In this document: positions 46,478 to 58,805 of the stretch, one piece after another
How positions within the stretch are numbered: position 1 is the stretch's first letter
Layout of the letters: each line of letters starts with the position of its first letter
Assembly (NCBI RefSeq): GCF_000764305.2
Contig: NW_025930454.1
Coordinates: 21,653 to 85,652 of the forward strand
Direction: 5' to 3'
DNA: 64,000 bases
Source: Hyalella azteca
Lineage: Eukaryota; Arthropoda; Malacostraca; Amphipoda; Hyalellidae
The notes under the pieces: generated by a model
Seen by the model: the letters and a program-made list of their open reading frames with translations, nothing else
The model's database searches: none
What the model was told of the DNA's origin: nothing
Position numbers and translations under genes: made by a program

Positions 46478-46735
46478 TATATGAATATGATATATAAGAA
46501 TATGATATATAAGAATATGATATATAGGAATCTGATATATAAGAATATGTTATATATGAATATGAGAGCTATGAATATGATATATATGAATATGATATAT
46601 AAGAATATGATATGTATGAACATGAAATATAGGAATATGATATATATGAATATGATATATAAGAATATGATATATATGAATATTATAGCTATGAATATGA
46701 TATATATGAATATGATATATATGAATATTAGATGC
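46478..46735. repeat. 15-bp AT-rich minisatellite
   Basis: The unit GAATATGATATATAT, with variants, occurs about 17 times. Because 15 is divisible by 3, it produces open frames on both strands (MIYKN / YHIHI repeats) with no other coding sign. Confidence 0.95.
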
Positions 46736-47399
46736 CATGGACATAGTCAGGACCGTTACTAGCATGCCTTTGCTCTATGTATGAGCAGCCATAGACCATT
46801 AGACATAGTCATGACATGTCGCTAAAGTAGTTTAAGCTAGTAGAGTAGCTAATATTATGCCGCTTTCGCTATCCTGAGTATTGCACCCACTACTAGTTCT
46901 AGTTCTACTGTACAAACTAGTTTCTCGAATGGTGAGCGAACCATCATTTCCAACCAGCGAACGCACTAGTTACATCCAAACTACGTAGAAGTGAGTTTAA
47001 AAACTCTACAGTACGTACTCTTCACTTGGTAAATTTTTCTCATTGTTTCTCATCTGTAATTCCTGACACATTATTTTTGTTTAAATATTAAATTTAAGTA
47101 TTAAATAAATAATAAAATTCTGGTATCATGATGCCTTTTGCATGAACGAAACCCAAATTACAAGGTACATATTTTAACTTAATGATTTAAAATTACACAG
47201 TGGCTGGGAGCTACTTGTTGCAGAAGCTCCGTAGTAGAATATTTACAGTAAAATAATATTTACACGTCAACTTGCTCAGTAGTGATCTGACTAGAAGAGA
47301 AAGCTTCTAGAGGGCGCAGCTGTTAGTGTCGTCAGCCTTACATTGCTCAGTAAATGGTCTCAGAGGAGCGCTGCGTCGCAAGATAACTTCTCTCTTCGG
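46736..47399. other. Spacer between arrays
   Basis: No supported gene or element. Confidence 0.3.
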
Positions 47400-47700
47400 A
47401 GCCTTTCTGCAGACCCTGCAACCCTCTTCAAACGCCTTGCAGACCTTGCAACCCTCTTCAAACCCCTCGCAGTCCCTGCAACCCTCTTCAACCCCCTTGC
47501 AGACCCTGCAACCCTCTTCAAACCCCTTGCAGACCCTGGCAAGCCTCTGCAACCCCCTTGCAGACCCTGCAACCCTCTGCAACCCCCTTTCAGACCCTGG
47601 CAACCCTCTTCAACCCCCTTGCAGACCCTGCAACCCTCTTCAACCTCCTTGCAGACCCTGCAACCCTCTTCAAACCCTTTGCAGACCCTGGCAACCCTCT
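47400..47700. repeat. 30-bp minisatellite
   Basis: About ten units resemble CAACCCTCTTCAAACCCCTT followed by GCAGACCCTG. The 30-bp length gives open frames in several frames of both strands. I take these as by-products. Confidence 0.9.
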
Positions 47701-48233
47701 GTAAGTGTAACCCCCTAGCAAATCACCTGTAGATACCCTGCCATCATTCCTTTGTTTATATTGAAAGTGACTCTCACGGTCTAATTCGATGAACTCCTGA
47801 AAAGACTATTTCTCGACCTCCACAATTACCTTTATTATATCATCAATGTTTTAGCCTTGCCCTTCATGTTGCTCTTTGGCCCTTGTTCTTATTTAGTGTC
47901 TACTTGAATGAAACAACTCCATTCAAAGTCCATGCCGATAACAAAAGTATTTCCTAAATTATGTCTGCAATTCTGATATATTATACGCAGATTTGATTGC
48001 AACGGGAAACACTTTCCACGCAGTTTCCACACTCCTGACTGTACTTAACCACTTATTGTGATAATCTAGAATTCAAATTATATCGCAAGACTTGCTTTTT
48101 ATTGAGTGACAGTCTCATATAAATAAAGTAAATCTAAATGGTCTCGCTGGTATAGGAGTTACGGTCTCGTAAAGACGTTCGAGTGTCCAAAATTTGCGCT
48201 TCGCCGGCCACCCACGCCAGCGCTAGAGAGCCG

Positions 48234-48291
48234 TGACGTCATCGCGTGACGTACATACGCTCTGACGTCAGCGTAGTCGGCGCATGCGCAC
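48234..48291. promoter_or_regulatory. CRE and NRF1-type promoter cluster
   Basis: TGACGTCA (full CRE palindrome) occurs at 48234-48241 and 48263-48270, with a half-site TGACGTA at 48247-48253. GCGCATGCGCAC at 48280-48291 matches the NRF1 consensus. Such a cluster in locally GC/CpG-rich DNA is typical of metazoan TATA-poor promoters. The direction of transcription is not certain. Confidence 0.55.
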
Positions 48292-48817
48292 TGTAGATGC
48301 GTTCATTTCTTAAGAGTCCTACCCTCCAACAAGTGTGTGAGCGTCGCACGTACACATCGTAGTTGCAGTACACGTCATCCAGCAGGAGTATTTATATCAA
48401 CGAGTATCTGCTAGAATTTTTATTTTAGATTGAATTCTATGTTCAGACTTTATTCTAGATGCTATGCATGTCGTTAGAGTACAGAAATGATGTCTGGAAC
48501 TGATAATCATGTTCAAACATGCTGATAATTAAGAACAATTCTTAAATTGCGATCTTCTAGCTAAGTACGTGTGAAAATTAAAAAAATTTTACTTAAGTCA
48601 AATTACAGCATCCTGACAACAAGGAGTAAAATTTAATAGACTTTTAAGCTTGTAAATACTTCAGATAACTTTTGGTTGTGTCAAGATTTAAGAGGATGAT
48701 TAGAAATAAATGATCCGAGCATCTAGCATCTCGGACAGTGCTTTTGCGCATCAGCATCAAGTGTGGTGGCAGCCATAGGATGCCGAGCTAATTTTCTTTT
48801 GCTTTTATTTTTAAAAG

Positions 48818-49057
48818 CATAAGAAGGTTCATCAATTATTTAAAAATAATGGACATGGATTGTCATTCAAACCACACGACATTTTGGCACGCTCGACATC
48901 AAACGTCATTCAGACTCCAAAAATCGGGTCAAGAGAGAGTCTCTATGGCGGGCCAGCGAGGAGGCAGCTTCCTTGGACCTGCAACTTTAATTTCGGGTCA
49001 CCGGGGAAGCAGGCTTTAGGAGCTGCCAAAACTCAGCAACTCTTGCCGATTATTTTG
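48818..49057 (+). CDS. Possible internal coding exon of an unknown gene
   Basis: A good pyrimidine tract ends TTTTTAAAAG at 48817. The frame KHKKVHQLFKNNG, then SNVIQTPKIGSRESLYGG is open to a donor-like TTTTG|GTATTT at 49057. It lies about 550 bp downstream of the CRE/NRF1 cluster on the same strand. The product is not recognised, and another frame of the same stretch (ATG at 48849) is also open. It is a candidate only. Confidence 0.3.
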
Positions 49058-49794
49058 GTATTTTTATAACAACACGGGAGAGAATATAGCTCCTTTAAAA
49101 TGAATAGAGCTTGAAATCCAATTTTTATAGGAAACTATTAAGTACCTACATATTTTCAAAGCCATAGGAATAGTACAAATTTCGAAGAAAATAAATGGAA
49201 ATAGTCCCTTTAGTATTCGGTACATAACGATAAATTGTTTACTTGATAATAAAGTCAAATAGTGACTCAAATACCGCATCCATACGTCAATTTTTGCACG
49301 GAACTACAATATAATATTAATATATGAAGACTTCTAGTTCATTATCCTGACTTATTCTTATGACATATATACAGCAGTATTATTTCGCTCCAACAGCAAG
49401 AATTTTACTACAAAATTAGGACAATAACATTCAAAATAAATTTGAAAGCTACCTCGTTACACGCTAATGAACAGCCTGTAGCTATATATAGGTACGAATT
49501 TTTTCGCATCAATTAATTCGTATCGTTGCAGCAAAAATATTCATAAGGGACTTTTTTCAGATTATCGTACCGAAATAAACAAACATTAATCATCAAATAT
49601 ATATGTATTGCTAAACCTGTTATATATTTATCAACTACAGCAATAGAATTGCTCGTGTCTATTCATTATAAATAAACTGAAAGTAGATGTGATTAGAAAA
49701 TAGCGTGCAAAGAATAAGCAACAGACACAGTGTATGCAGCTCAGCTGCAGCAGCGATGTAGTTGACATGACTTACACGTGAGCATTGCTCTCAT

Positions 49795-49906
49795 GTACTG
49801 TACACGTGCCCTGACTGTGCATGTGCCCTGACTGTACACGTGCCCTGACTGTGCATGTGCCCTGACTGTACACGTGCCCTGACTGTGCATGTGCCCTGAC
49901 TGTGCA
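49795..49906. repeat. 17/34-bp minisatellite
   Basis: Alternating units GTACACGTGCCCTGACT and GTGCATGTGCCCTGACT, ended by an N at 49906. Confidence 0.9.
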
Positions 49907-49984
49907 NCGCTCTGATGTCTTGCAGTGTGCTAAGTTGCATGACCTCGCTTTGTATAACGTCAGTAAGAATAATTATTACGTGAT

Positions 49985-50170
49985 GCCACCTACTATTCAG
50001 GGCCATCTTATGGTGCCACGTACGTTGGCAGCATACAGTGCCATTTTATGGTGCCAGGCATGATGGCAGCATTCGGTGCCATTTTGTAGAGCCACGCACG
50101 ATGGCAGCATACATTGTCATTTTATGGTGCCACGCACGATGGCAGCATTCACTGCCATCTTAAAGTGCAA
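49985..50170. repeat. 38-bp degenerate minisatellite
   Basis: About four units carry GTGCCACGCACGATGGCAGC and a TGCCATTTTATG linker. Confidence 0.85.
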
Positions 50171-52104
50171 ACTTACGGTCCCAGTATGCCGTGCAATTAT
50201 ACACTAGTGTTCTAAATGTCCGAATGATCTCGTGAATGGTAAATGGTTCATCATTCATATATAATCCTTGCAGTTTATTTAGTCGTGTGGCACAGCCATG
50301 TCTCTAGGGAGATGGTCTTGGCAGCAGACGACGATGGTCACGTGAGACCGGAGCTCAGACGCCGGGCACTGGGCAACCGCCGCACTCAGTTGGCCGCTGG
50401 CTGTCGTGGCAGGTGGAGTGAGTTGCTGTCAATTGACAGTGTGCCGTACCTGAGTGTGCGTCTGCCGGTTATCTTTTCAAACACTAATTTTTTTATTTAA
50501 AAAGTTGATTCGAATGACTTATATAGCTCTTTTTCTAACGCTCGAAATAAGAAAGACAACGTTTCTTGCCATTTCACAGATATTTTGTGAATTTCAATAA
50601 GACTCTTTCCAAAGTATTGGAGAAATTTTATCAAATGAATTTGGTTTAGTGGTTCATTCAAGGAGTAGGAAGTCAACTAAAATATTATTTATCTCTAATC
50701 GTGTCATTCGGTGAAGCCTCGATTAGTTGACACTTATTAATTAGTGATTACCTCCGGTGCTAATAAATTGATTTATTGAAGTATTACTGATGATGATTGA
50801 GAATCAGAGAATAAGTTTCCTCTGAAATTAGCAATAAATTAGGTTCAATGTTTATTGTATCAAGTTGAAAAAATTAAGTTTATGGGGTTCCAAAACCGTG
50901 AAATTTAGTGTCAGAAATCCAGTCGTTCTTACGAGGTGGAAACGGTGGAGCACCGGTAATTCATGAGATTCATTTTTTTTTTATAGGTGGGGTTAAGACT
51001 TGTGGCGACAAATGCGCCCACCAGCTCTCATTGTTCGTTGTCATCAACATTAGTCATTCTCTATTGGAAGTTTATCAAGTAGATCCTGTATTCATTATTA
51101 ATGTTAATATGATCGCAAGTTAAAATTTTACGTATGCGTCTGGGGAAAGTATTTCATTCAAATCACTTGGACTATTGAATATCGGTCTCACTTTTGCATT
51201 TATTATTCTCTGCAATTTATATGACTAATTGAGAGTCTGTGATTGGTGGTTACAGTTTAGGGTAGAACCCCCGTCAAGGCTAAACTCAGAGCCGTGCATC
51301 ACACGCAGATTCTAGGGTAAATATTTTACTGGGTTCGGGGAAAAGGAACATGAGGCAAGCAGTCGGTGTTCTTGGCGTCGATCCACAAACCTACTTCAAA
51401 GTTTGTGATGAAAGTTAGTGCGTAAATATAATGACGGCAGAAAATGTACTTAAATATTTTGCATGTTATTTTATTTCGCAAGTAGGCATATCAGAATATG
51501 CATTCGCAGAAAAGTTGTAGGCAGCGACATAGACAAATTGGACCTATATAATCATCCGCATATTTTTCATTGGTTCCGCTTGTTTATTTTTATTTTTTTT
51601 TGTTTTGTTTGAAGGAAGATAAACTCGATGTTGCAGTAGAAGGATTTATGCTTAATTTATTTATTTTTCTTTCTGCCTACCTGCAGCGGAGGATGACGGT
51701 CATCCGTGCTTTTGTGACCGGTGTTAGATGCCGTCCTAATCTTTATAAAGATTCTGAAGTTTCATGATGTAGGTGTGATCAGGCTTCCTGAATAGAAAAA
51801 TACTATAAAAAATATGTTATCAAATTTGAAGAAATAGAATTCATACGAGCATTTCATAATTACAAAATTTTCAGTCATGCGGTGAAGAAAGAAATGCTTT
51901 TAAATAGTTTCCTTAATGATCAGCGTCTTCACCTGGTCCAAACTAATCGAACTGGTCATATAATCATGATGTTATTACTTCCTCACAAGTATTACTATCT
52001 ATTTAAAGTCATATCGAAAGCATGAATCATACGGTTATGAAATTACTCGTCAGGTTGTTCAGTTAAAAATAGCTTCAAAAAGTTTCATTCAGAGCAGGAC
52101 ACTA
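50171..52104. other. Spacer, one weak exon candidate
   Basis: Mostly AT-rich with no gene. About 50268-50470 is GC-richer and open on the + strand after CTTGCAG (ADDDGHVRPELRRRALGNR). With no recognised domain I leave it unassigned. Confidence 0.25.
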
Positions 52105-52165
52105 TACGCATGCTTCTGTAGGTTGCTTCATTGCGCATGCTTCAACGTCATTCATTGACGTTGAA
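52105..52165. promoter_or_regulatory. Possible regulatory cluster with CRE half-site palindrome
   Basis: TTCAACGTCA (52141-52150) and TGACGTTGAA (52156-52165) are perfect inverted arms around TTCAT. CGCATGCTTC occurs twice just upstream (52109 and 52134; the second sits in GCGCATGC). It lies 1.4 kb upstream of the Kozak-perfect exon at 53575. Confidence 0.3.
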
Positions 52166-53469
52166 TAGGTGGGAGAGTATGCCAGTATGGTGATGCAGGC
52201 AAGATAACCTATACACTGTGCATGGTCGTGACACATGAACAGCTTATGTCAAGTTTCAGAAGAAAAACTCGCGCGTTCGATGCATACAATCAAAGTATAT
52301 ACTTGTTAGTATCCAAAAGATCACTCTCTCCCCTATAGCCCTTGCAGGCGAAATTCCAACTTTCTTATCAGTTCAAATGGGTACTACTTTCGGTACATTT
52401 ATTCTTCCTTTGATTGATATTAATTCGAAAAGTAATAAACATTTTCAGTGCCAGAAACGAGAAGCGTTGGCGCTGGCGCTTGAAACTCGGTAAAATAATA
52501 AGTGGAAGAAAAAGAAGCGTCAAATAAGTAACTATATAGAAAGCAACAACAATAAAACAAGGTTCAATAAGTTCATCGGGAATGTGGATGAAAGTTCGCT
52601 TGAACAATGATCGCTTGAACAATTTAGTAAGACATGCGGATGTATGAAGGTAGATATTAAAGAACACTTCCATCACTTGAGAGTTTAATGTATGAAACAC
52701 GAGTGAATTAGATTCAAGTTAGTTACCATTTGGGAATGAACATTCTCACGTTTATTAAAATATAACTGTTATGCTGTAGCATTAAAATGTCTACATAGAA
52801 TACTGGTTTGTAAGGCATTGAACAAGTGCTCAAATGTATCTTTCGAGCGACTGAGCGTCTCACTTCGGATCATTTATATTGTTTTATTAGTTACATTGAT
52901 TGTTGCATAAACGAATGATGGAATGGAGTTATTGCAACAATATAGTATAATTTCAGCGAAAATGAATTTATTGGCCGCAAAATGTCAGTCAGTTTATCTT
53001 ATAAATGATCTTTATTATCTCCGGCTGTATATTTATGCGCCAGGTTTTTTAGGAACAAGTGGCTGGACAGTTGAAGAAATTTTCATTGCTTGAATTTTTT
53101 GACAATTTTACCGCATGAATTTCATAAAATATTCATAGAAATTTCCGTGCAATAGACATTATATTAAAAATTAATTTGAATAAGTAAATTCACACGATGT
53201 TATGAAATATGTCTACTATTTTTTTGCAGAAGCTTATTTTGAGTTTGTTCTTATCAATTACTTACTTCCATTCACAATCATATCAATTTTATGCTTTATA
53301 TTCGTATCAATTTCTCGCCTTAAATTTTCAGCTTAATACTAACAGCATTATATTTTTAATTGGACTTCTCTCGATCATTTAAATTTCTTATCCACATCAC
53401 ACAAGAAACTTGAAAAATAACATCTTCATGCTACTAGTTAACAGCAAAAAATTATCTGGTATAATTTTG

Positions 53470-53560
53470 AATTAAGTTTCGAATTAATAATTTCGAATAA
53501 TAATTTCGAATAATAATTTCGAATAATAATTTCGAATTAATAATTTGAATTAAGTCATCA
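53470..53560. repeat. 14-bp AT-rich tandem repeat
   Basis: AATAATTTCGAATA-like units repeat about six times and end 15 bp before the ATG at 53575. Confidence 0.85.
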
Positions 53561-53574
53561 AATTATCCGCCGCC

Positions 53575-53631
53575 ATGTCTGTCGTCAACGCCGCGCCTCT
53601 GCAAGCCTCGTCTCCTCTGCCCATCATGCAG
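53575..53631 (+). CDS. Probable first coding exon (19 codons) of an unidentified gene
   Basis: The context CCGCCGCCATGT is an ideal Kozak start. The frame MSVVNAAPLQASSPLPIMQ runs to ATGCAG|GTGGGG, a donor in phase 0. The stretch is GC-rich in AT-rich surroundings. The partner exons are not found in this window, so the gene may run beyond 64 kb or have small exons I cannot see. Confidence 0.45.
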
Positions 53632-55112
53632 GTGGGGATTTACTTTAAGTTATTTTTATGAAAATTTATCACACGAAAAATTCTCTTTGACAGAAAAAAT
53701 CTTATTAAAATAAGTTATTTTAAGGAAAATTTATCGGATGAAAAATTCTCTTAGACAGAAAAAATTGTATAAAACTATGCTGTTATCTGCCCTGGTATGG
53801 TTTTCTTCTAAGAAATCTTCAAATAATTTTTCATATTATAGATATTATCGTATTTAACGATGTTGCCTACTTGCCCTATTTTCGAGTAACATTTCTCTAC
53901 GAGGAGCATTGAATAATTTCCAGTTCACTATATATTTCGCGACATTTATAGGGCAACAAAATGGTCTTGATGACGGAAATTGACTAGTGAAGCGCTGCAA
54001 AATATCATAGGACCAAGAAATGGTTCTTTATCACTAATGCTTAGCAACTTAACTATAAAAATATTTATGAACATTAATTACACTATTGATATGGAAATTT
54101 TCCATCACTATTTAGTTGAGTATTTTATTATAGTCGTCTCCCTTCAAAACTAAATTTTCTTAACGCTTTCAATTCTGAATGCATCGGAATAAATCCATTC
54201 ACGTCCAAACTTGAAATTTGTGTGTGAAGGTTAAAATTTATATTCATACACATTTTCGTGTATAAAAACAAAAAATTTCTGATTTCTTCGTCTTAATTTT
54301 AAATACGAGTTTATTGCAAGAATCTTATAACCATAACTGTATTCTATGACATCAGGAGTGCTTCAGTTATATAACTGAGCTAGTGAAGAACTCTGGGCCT
54401 ATACTTTCAAAATTCGCTACGTGAACGTAAGTACTTACGCTCTATTTTCTTTTCTATGATTGGTGGATTTTGCTTGAAAGGCCGTCAATGATTGGCTGAT
54501 GAACTTACGATCTCTTAACTTTTTTTGAAAGTATGGCTCCTGCTCGTGGCCTCCAGACGAGCACACACCGACTTGGACAGCCGCCAGACCATCTCCCTCA
54601 CTCATTGTCCTACTCCTATTTATACATTTGCTCACAACGTGTCATACGAACAGTCTGCTTCTACGCATATTATTATTCAGTGTATAACATTATCGCTGTG
54701 AACCATGCAACGCCAATTGCATGTTTACAATCGTCACGTCTTATCAATGCGAATTAATTTTAATTCAGGTTTTGGTCTTCAAATTTTAATTGAAAGCTCG
54801 CAAAAAGTGGGGCGATGAACAACGAAAAGAAATACCCGTAATGTAAACCCATGGAAACAATGAATGCGAACGAGGATAAACAAGGGTTTTATCATGAGAT
54901 TTTATAACATAATGTAATTATTCAGCCATTGTGGTAGATAAGTTTAACTTTATTTCCGACCACTAGTCATTCTGTACGTAAAAAAATATGAGTCATCGTC
55001 CTATGAAATCTGATTTACATAAACCAGGACGAAAAAAGCTACAAACTACGTGGCATGTCTACGTTCTTACATGCCTCGATCACCTATAGTGTTAAATTGT
55101 TCACCTAGTGGG
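53632..55112. other. AT-rich spacer, possibly intronic
   Basis: If 53575-53631 is a first exon, this is the start of its intron. A GC-richer patch at 54536-54600 is open in all three + frames after CCTCCAG, but nothing is recognisable in it. Confidence 0.3.
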
Positions 55113-55918
55113 CAGCGAGCCAGCTGAAGGGGTAGCAGCTCTGCAGCTGAGCCAGCTGAAGGGACAGCACCGCTGCAGCTGAGCCAGCTGAAGGGACAGC
55201 ACCTCTGCAGCTGAGCCAGCTGAAGGGGTAGCACCGCTGCAGCTGAGCCAGCTGAAGGGACAGCACCTCTGCAGCTGAGCCAGCTGAAGGGACAGCACCT
55301 CTGCAGCTGAGCCAGCTGAAGGGACAGCACCTCTGCAGCTGAGCCAGCTGAAGGGACAGCACCTCTGCAGCTGAGCCAGCTGAAGGGACAGCACCTCTGC
55401 AGCTGAGCCAGCTGAAGGGACAGCACCTCTGCAGCTGAGCCAGCTGAAGGGACAGCACCTCTGCAGCTGAGCCAGCTGAAGGGACAGCACCTCTGCAGCT
55501 GAGCCAGCTGAAGGGACAGCACCTCTGCAGCTGAGCCAGCTGAAGGGACAGCACCTCTGCAGCTGAGCCAGCTGAAGGGACAGCACCTCTGCAGCTGAGC
55601 CAGCTGAAGGGACAGCACCTCTGCAGCTGAGCCAGCTGAAGGGACAGCACCTCTGCAGCTGAGCCAGCTGAAGGGACAGCACCTCTGCAGCTGAGCCAGC
55701 TGAAGGGACAGCACCTCTGCAGCTGAGCCAGCTGAAGGGACAGCACCTCTGCAGCTGAGCCAGCTGAAGGGACAGCACCTCTGCAGCTGAGCCAGCTGAA
55801 GGGACAGCACCTCTGCAGCTGAGCCAGCTGAAGGGACAGCACCTCTGCAGCTGAGCCAGCTGAAGGGACAGCACCTCTGCAGCTGAGCCAGCTGAAGGGA
55901 CAGCACCTCTGCAGCTGA
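55113..55918. repeat. 32-bp minisatellite, about 25 near-identical units
   Basis: The unit is GAGCCAGCTGAAGGGACAGC followed by ACCTCTGCAGCT. Copies from about 55260 to 55918 are almost identical; the first few (55113-55260) vary. An N at 55919 ends the array. Each unit holds two CAGCTG E-box palindromes and one CTGCAG. As 32 is not a multiple of 3, the minus strand is open in all three frames with 32-residue periodicity. Confidence 0.98.
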
Positions 55919-56096
55919 NCCCACCACCACCATCCACCACGCAGATAAAAGTCGATGTCTTTAATATGACACGAGACCTGATGCAATTAATAGACGCTAG
56001 TCCTAGCGCGTGAAAGAAAGTGTAAGTAATAATAAGTAATAATAAAATACTAAAATGCCAGTAGTTGTTTACAAGTGCTTGTTGTACTAAAGTGCT

Positions 56097-56190
56097 AGTG
56101 CAGCACTAGAAGCTAGTGCAGCACTAGAAGCTAGTGCAGCACTAGAAGCTAGTGCAGCACTAGAAGCTAGTGCAGCACTAGAAGCTAGTG
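56097..56190. repeat. 18-bp minisatellite, five units
   Basis: AGTGCAGCACTAGAAGCT repeated head to tail. Confidence 0.95.
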
Positions 56191-56267
56191 CAGAGGTGGC
56201 GCAGCTTATGCCCGGCGTGTCGTGGGCGCGTCTGGTGAAGCGATCAGCGCTGCATGCCTGCATAGCC

Positions 56268-56465
56268 TTAGCGTGCTGCTCATGCTGAGACCAGCAGCGT
56301 GCTGCTCATGCTGAGGCCAGCAGCGTGCTGCTCATGCTGAGGCCAGCAGCGTGCTGCTCATGCTGAGGCCTGCAGCGTGCTGCTCATGCTGAGGCCTGCA
56401 GCGTGCTGCTCATGCTGAGACCAGCAGCGTGCTGCTCATGTTGAGGCCAGCAGCGTGCTGATCAT
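56268..56465. repeat. 26-bp minisatellite, seven to eight units
   Basis: The unit is GTGCTGCTCATGCTGAGGCC plus AGCAGC, with CTGCAGC and GAGACC variants. Confidence 0.95.
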
Positions 56466-57376
56466 GATGCATTATAATTGATATTATCTATTATCTCCTC
56501 ATAAATACACAAAATATGTTAGTGTGTCATGCTGACGTGCCGGGGTTCAGTTGCAGTTATTTCTGAAGCACTGCAACACGTTGTTTGTAACGAAGAATGT
56601 AGTTCTTCAGCAATACGTGTTCTAGGAAGAAATATAACAATTTATAATCAATGCACATGGCAACTTGTGGTTCCTGAATGAGGTCACCATAATCGATGAA
56701 ATACTTTAGCATAGAAACGCTGCATGGTGATATCGTTAGCCTCGCATAATGTTTACATCAATTGTTAGGTACTGAAACAAGGAATAAAAATCCGTAGAGT
56801 TTGTCTGCATTCCTAGAAAACGACTTGCGGTTGTTCGCTGGATATACTATTCTATTTTAATATTATTCCCAGAATATCAAGTCATTACTCCATCACTTTA
56901 GAACAGTGAAAGCATTATTTATATACGAATTCAGATATCACAATAGTCTAAATAATATTAAGTGTTACATTCCTGAACTCAAGTAGTTCTTAGTTTGTGA
57001 AATTATTGACTCTGGAATGCTTGGAAGAAAGTGCATAACAAATAGCTGAAAATCACCAAAACAATACGAAAAATGATAAACTTAGTAAGTTAATGATAGA
57101 CAAAATGGTTCATCATACGTGGCCGATTTCTGATGCAATGAATGTATATGAGTGAATAAGTATCGAGATAACTTCATTGCTTGATATGCAAATTTACCAT
57201 GCATTAAATATCAAAGAAAATGGCTAAAAAATTCAACAATTCTGCACATGAAAAAAATTACGAGTCCTGGAGCACAAATACAATCAATCAGTAAATTACT
57301 TGTGATTTTACTTGTGCAAGGAAAATGTGAATTTTGTTTATTTGTTTTTAAATTCTAGGTTTCCCTATGAAAGGAA
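56466..57376. other. AT-rich spacer
   Basis: No gene or element recognised. Confidence 0.3.
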
Positions 57377-57556
57377 TAAAAAATATATCTCAGTACTCAC
57401 TGCAGTGAGTGACAAAGCGCATTTTCTCGTCGACGAAAATGTGAAGTCACGGACGGACAGACAGACAGACAGACAGACGGACGGACGGACAGACGGACAT
57501 GGCGAGCACAATAGTGCATTTTTTCCATAAATGAGCAAATGCGTTAAAAAGAGCGT
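57377..57556 (+). repeat. Dispersed repeat with CGGA microsatellite, copy 2
   Basis: Same order as 12945-13110: ACTCACTGCAGTGAGT, a longer GGACGGACAGACAGACAGAC run, GGACATGGCGAGCACAATAG, and CCATAAATGAG. The microsatellite is expanded relative to copy 1. Confidence 0.75.
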
Positions 57557-57709
57557 AAGGAATCATTCCTACCGACCATTCATAACTAAATACAAAGACA
57601 AGGAAGAAGAGGCACTCAATTCCTCCATGACATGAGCACACATGTAGAGACGCGCCACGAGGGCTCCACGTGCGACATGATCTTCGCCTGCAATATTGAT
57701 TGATTCACA

Positions 57710-57900
57710 TATTTATTATCAATATTATTTTTAATTATTATTATTTATTATGAATATTATAATTATTATCATTAAAATCATTATTATTCATAGTATTATT
57801 GTTATTAATTGTTATTAATTATATTATTTATTATGAATATCATAATTATTATCATTATTATTATTATCATTATCATCATTATTATTCATAGTATTATTNA
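57710..57900. repeat. ATT-rich simple repeat
   Basis: Irregular TATTATTATTA and ATTATCATTA runs, ended by an N at 57899. Confidence 0.9.
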
Positions 57901-58017
57901 TTGAGTGACGTATTGAAATTCTGCACACATCTTAATCCTTTAATTATGTGATAGAATAAAGTGTTTTCTGTCAATTATCTGATAAGATTCTCATTTAGGA
58001 TGGAATCACAAAGGTTC

Positions 58018-58230
58018 AGTGGCAGCAGAGCAGGTGGCAGTGGCAGAGCAGAGGCAGAGCAGTGGCAGAGTAGTGGCAGAGAAGTGGCACGGCAGGTGGC
58101 AGTGGCAGAGCAGTGGCACAGCAGTGGCAGAGCAGGTGGCAGCTAGTGGCACTGCAGGTGGCAGCTAGTGGCACTGCAGGTGGCAGCTAGTGGCACGGCA
58201 GGTGGCAGTGGCAGAGCAGTGGCAGAAGGT
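58018..58230. repeat. GTGGCAGAGCA minisatellite
   Basis: Variable 11-23 bp units of GTGGCAGAGCA, GTGGCACGGCAG and GTGGCAGCTAGTGGCACTGC. Confidence 0.9.
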
Positions 58231-58597
58231 CATTATACAAACAATGATACATTGTACCAACGATACGACACTTAATTTCTAAAATCAGTAACTTGTCTGA
58301 ATTGAAAAATATTTCTCATTGGGCACTTTCGCTAATTTCGATTGTTTTCGGATGACATGATTTAATGTGTGGGAGCAGCGAATTTTGTTTACCGTAAATG
58401 AATTGCCAAAAAACTTTTTGAAAAAAGTCATGTGCACTTCGCTGCAATGTGAATGTGAAAGTTATTACAGTCAATTCTTCATCGCTTTTCCCGAGGAAAT
58501 TACCATATTATCTTAGACCCGTGAACCAACATGAGAAAAGAACAGATGTTGCTTTGTTTGCTGTCACGACCTAACTCAACACATGAGAGATAAACAA

Positions 58598-58790
58598 CCT
58601 ACATGACTGGCACTATCACTGTTATTGGCATCATCGACATAACCAGCACCATCAATATCATAACTAGCACTCTCCCTAGAATTGACATAACTATCACTCT
58701 CTCTATCATCAACAACATAACTATCACTATCACTAGCATCGACATAACTAACACTCACCGTAATTGACATAACTAGCACTCTCACTTTTT
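58598..58790. repeat. Degenerate tandem repeat, about 27 bp
   Basis: Units of ATAACTAGCACTCTC and ATCGACATAAC occur with drift. Confidence 0.75.
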
Positions 58791-58805
58791 TTGTCCCCTC
58801 AGGGG

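Noticed and set aside
47307..47732. Proline/Leu-rich frames at the 30-bp array
   Set aside because: Unit length divisible by 3 explains open frames on both strands.
55067..55986. Three overlapping open frames of about 280-290 codons as genes
   Set aside because: All three frames are open only because the 32-bp unit lacks stops; there is no start context, domain or splice signal.
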